Source: Chionis minor | Taxonomy: Eukaryota > Chordata > Aves > Charadriiformes > Chionididae | Assembly (NCBI GenBank): GCA_013398295.1 | Contig: VZSF01001349.1 | Coordinates: 948,182-1,012,181, forward strand | Length of the DNA stretch: 64,000 nucleotides | Direction of reading: 5' to 3' | Part shown: piece after piece, positions 61,693 through 64,000 of the stretch | Layout: every line of letters starts with the position of its first letter | How positions within the stretch are numbered: the stretch's first letter is position 1 | Made by a program: the position numbers and the translations under genes | Notes under the pieces: generated by a model | The model's input: the letters and a program-made list of their open reading frames with translations, nothing else | Database searches by the model: none | Told to the model about the DNA's origin: nothing

Positions 61693-64000
61693 GATTTTTA
61701 AAGGTAACTTTAAAAAAGCTGTGTATAAGAGAATGGCAAATTAAAGGAATCTTTTTCTGATGCGTAAGGGGGGACTCTACTACTCCTCGTTAAAAAAGTA
61801 ATACTGAATAGAGAATGAACTATGGATTCCTTTCACCTGTCCATCCTGTTCACTCATCGTAGTGTAAAAAGCCGTAACATAGACTCTATATTAAATACAA
61901 TTAAGTCTCTGATTTGTATTCATGTACACCTGAAATAAAGTCACAGGGTTCAAAGGTCAGGCTTGGATACACTCAGAGCAGAACTTCCCGGGCAGATGAT
62001 GCTGGTACTACATCAAGCGAACAATATTTTTATTGTTTGCATGAATCATACCTGTGACTGGGATGCCTCCAGGCTGCATATTCCTAGCACATCTGTGCAT
62101 TCAGAGGATTCTTAAAGTACATTTGAGCAAACAAGCTACCTACTGTTCCTGTTCATCATGTCCCTTATCTTAATAAATAATGAAGGTGCCATGGGCTGAC
62201 AATGAAATATTTTGAAAATAGTTTTAATGTATAGCTGGCAGAGAACCTGTTGGGCATTGATAAATTGCACAAGGGGAGAGGATGAGAAATGTGTAAAATA
62301 TTAATGGTCTGCTTCTGTAGGCAGTAAAGCTGAATATACCTGTGTCTTACGTAAAGTCTCGTGCTGCCCGCGTACAGGGAACGTTTCCTACCGACGCGCA
62401 GGGTTCAGGTGTTGCAAGCAGAGCTCAAACCACTGGTGAGAACGGTACAAGGGACACGAAACACAGTGCCTGAAGATTCATCTGCAATTACTGCAGCATG
62501 TGGCCCAGGGGGTAAAGCCATCCCTGTGGTGAAGGAGGGGTAGAAGGAGTTCCTGGCTTGCAAGGAGAGGAGTGAATTTATAAGGAATCCCCTGTTCCTC
62601 AGTGCTCGGGGTCCTCGTTATGCCCTGGGTGCTTGGGTGACTCTTTGCTAACGGCTCTTGGATGGCGCTGCCTGGAGGGTTAGTGTGTGGGGCAATATAT
62701 GTGAAGTATGGGGAGATACAGAGGGTATGTTGTCCCAAGTCCTAGTGTGGACTATCCATAAGGAAGGATGGGCTCACAGCCCTTCTTCCTCATCTTCTTC
62801 CGAGGCCAGGAGCTCTGTTATTTTCCTTTACCCTAAAAATCAGCATACTGTTACCGGGTGAAAACAACTTCTCTCACATTTTTGTCTTCATTTGGAGCAA
62901 TAGCTAAATACTACAATTCTATCCCAGGAGGTACCTTCTATAAAATTATTGTCCAGTGCTCCTATAAAACCATTAGACATTTAGTTACAAACTGCTAGGA
63001 AAGCTGCCTTTTATGCAGTGATTTGGCAATGTTATTGCTCTTCTAGAAACACTAGTTTTGAGAGGAACTCTCTCTCAAGCTGGCAGATGCTCTGATACAG
63101 ATATTTTATTATACATCAAATGTAAGTGTCTGCAGCAAAGTGCTACTTGAATTCAGCAAATCAAGATTTCTGTGATGTCTGTGTTGCACAAAATAAATTC
63201 CTTTAAGAGATTGCAAAATTATTGGGTAAAATATATTCTGACTGGAAAATGGATGATGGAGCAATGAATTAAAGTGGCAACATAGCAGCGTGATTTCAGC
63301 TCCCTCTTGATGATGGTCTTTATTTCTGGATAATTCTGAAGTTAAACTAAAGCTGCAAATGTTAGTTTCAGTGAGAAAGATAAGCACGTATATGAGGAGT
63401 ACGTATCACTAGAGAGTTTGATTTTTGTAGTAACTTCTAGAAGAAAACTCAAAATACTGCCTTAGCAGGGCTATACATGCAAAGGAGAGTCAACCCGAGA
63501 CCCAGCTGCTGGCACACTGCGCACCTCGGCAGCCCTCTCGCCACCGGAGAGCCATCCGTCACACAGCATCTGCCCTGAGTGACAAGATGGAAAGTGTCAC
63601 TCCTCTGTCCGTGACACGTAGTTCATAGAACTAAACACTTTTTAAAAATTTTGCTTTTGGGGTTACACCACAACATACAATTTCTCTTTAGGGAACAGTA
63701 TTGTATTTAGGCACAAACCAAGAGTAACTGCGATTTGAAGTACAAGTCCGATTTTTGTTTTTTCAGGTGTGTTTTCTGTATTCCAGATTCTGTTCAAATT
63801 GCTTACTAATATCTGAAATCAACGTAATCTTCATTAAAATTATCTGTTTCAAAGTAAAATCTCCATAGTTGCCTTAGCTCTGAAACTCGGCTCATAGTTT
63901 TATCCGCTTCCAACTGTTCTCATCACACAACCTGAATTTAATTTTAATAAGAAACGGACAGGTGTATAATCCATAACAATCCAATATTCTGTATCTGAGT
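61693..64000. other. Unannotated AT-rich DNA
   Basis: No gene or repeat is recognised up to the window end. A modestly GC-richer patch with a few CpGs lies at 62.37-62.80 kb and another at 63.49-63.60 kb; the short frames in them carry no known motif. Confidence 0.5.

Noticed and set aside
1..64000. tRNA, rRNA, CRISPR, phage or bacterial operon content
   Set aside because: No spaced direct-repeat array, no tRNA B-box-like arrangement, no rRNA-like sequence and no long adjacent coding frames were seen on either strand.

Overview
This 64 kb window looks like AT-rich, non-coding nuclear DNA from a bird. The avian call rests on several truncated CR1 LINE copies with the CR1-type 3' end (the complement of 'ggttggaagggacc...gatcatc', one copy keeping three 8-bp end repeats), two of them retaining the C-terminal end of CR1 ORF2 (motif WHRLPREVV). 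It is also supported by a solo LTR of a bird-type endogenous retrovirus family and by remnants of old amniote interspersed repeats. There is no bacterial gene organisation, no operon, and no convincing protein-coding gene, tRNA, rRNA or CRISPR array. The longest open frames (about 130-150 codons) are what AT-rich DNA of this length would give by chance, and some of them are simply CR1 or LTR sequence. The window is therefore best read as an intergenic gene desert or the inside of a very long intron.

Layout. 1-12 kb: unique AT-rich DNA interrupted by a GC-rich patch with a perfect 40-bp tandem duplication (595-860), a T/G-rich tract (6.76-6.88 kb), two weak ancient-repeat remnants near 9.0 and 9.5 kb and a 19-bp tandem duplication at 9.78 kb. 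12-24 kb: an ancient amniote repeat remnant at 12.67 kb, an A/C-rich tract and AT microsatellite at 17.5-17.8 kb, a perfect 11-bp-arm palindrome at 18.18 kb and a tiny CR1 3' fragment at 23.74 kb. 24-38 kb: mostly unique DNA with an AT-rich homeodomain/octamer-like block at 24.9 kb, a weak exon-like open frame at 31.1-31.3 kb and a 19-bp tandem duplication/hairpin at 31.87 kb. 38-43 kb: a CR1 copy (38.84-39.09 kb), a possible ancient repeat (41.5-41.85 kb) and a GC/CpG-richer block (41.87-42.78 kb). 50-56 kb is the repeat-rich part: a GC-rich patch, a CR1 copy, a CR1 copy whose two halves lie in opposite orientations (a likely 5' inversion made during insertion), a solo LTR (54.23-54.89 kb) and an older CR1 copy (55.18-55.42 kb). 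56-64 kb: unique AT-rich DNA with a cluster of T/G-rich tracts between 58.4 and 61.7 kb.

No genes work together here. The only identifiable functional history is retrotransposition: minus-strand CR1 insertions, all 5'-truncated, and one retroviral LTR left after loss of its internal region. I found no convincing undescribed system. The most useful leads are the inverted CR1, the CpG-richer block near 42 kb, the GC-rich tandem duplication near 0.7 kb with splice-site-like edges, the exon-like frame at 31.1-31.3 kb, the scattered ancient-repeat relics and the recurring T/G-rich tracts. All of these need alignment or expression data to resolve.
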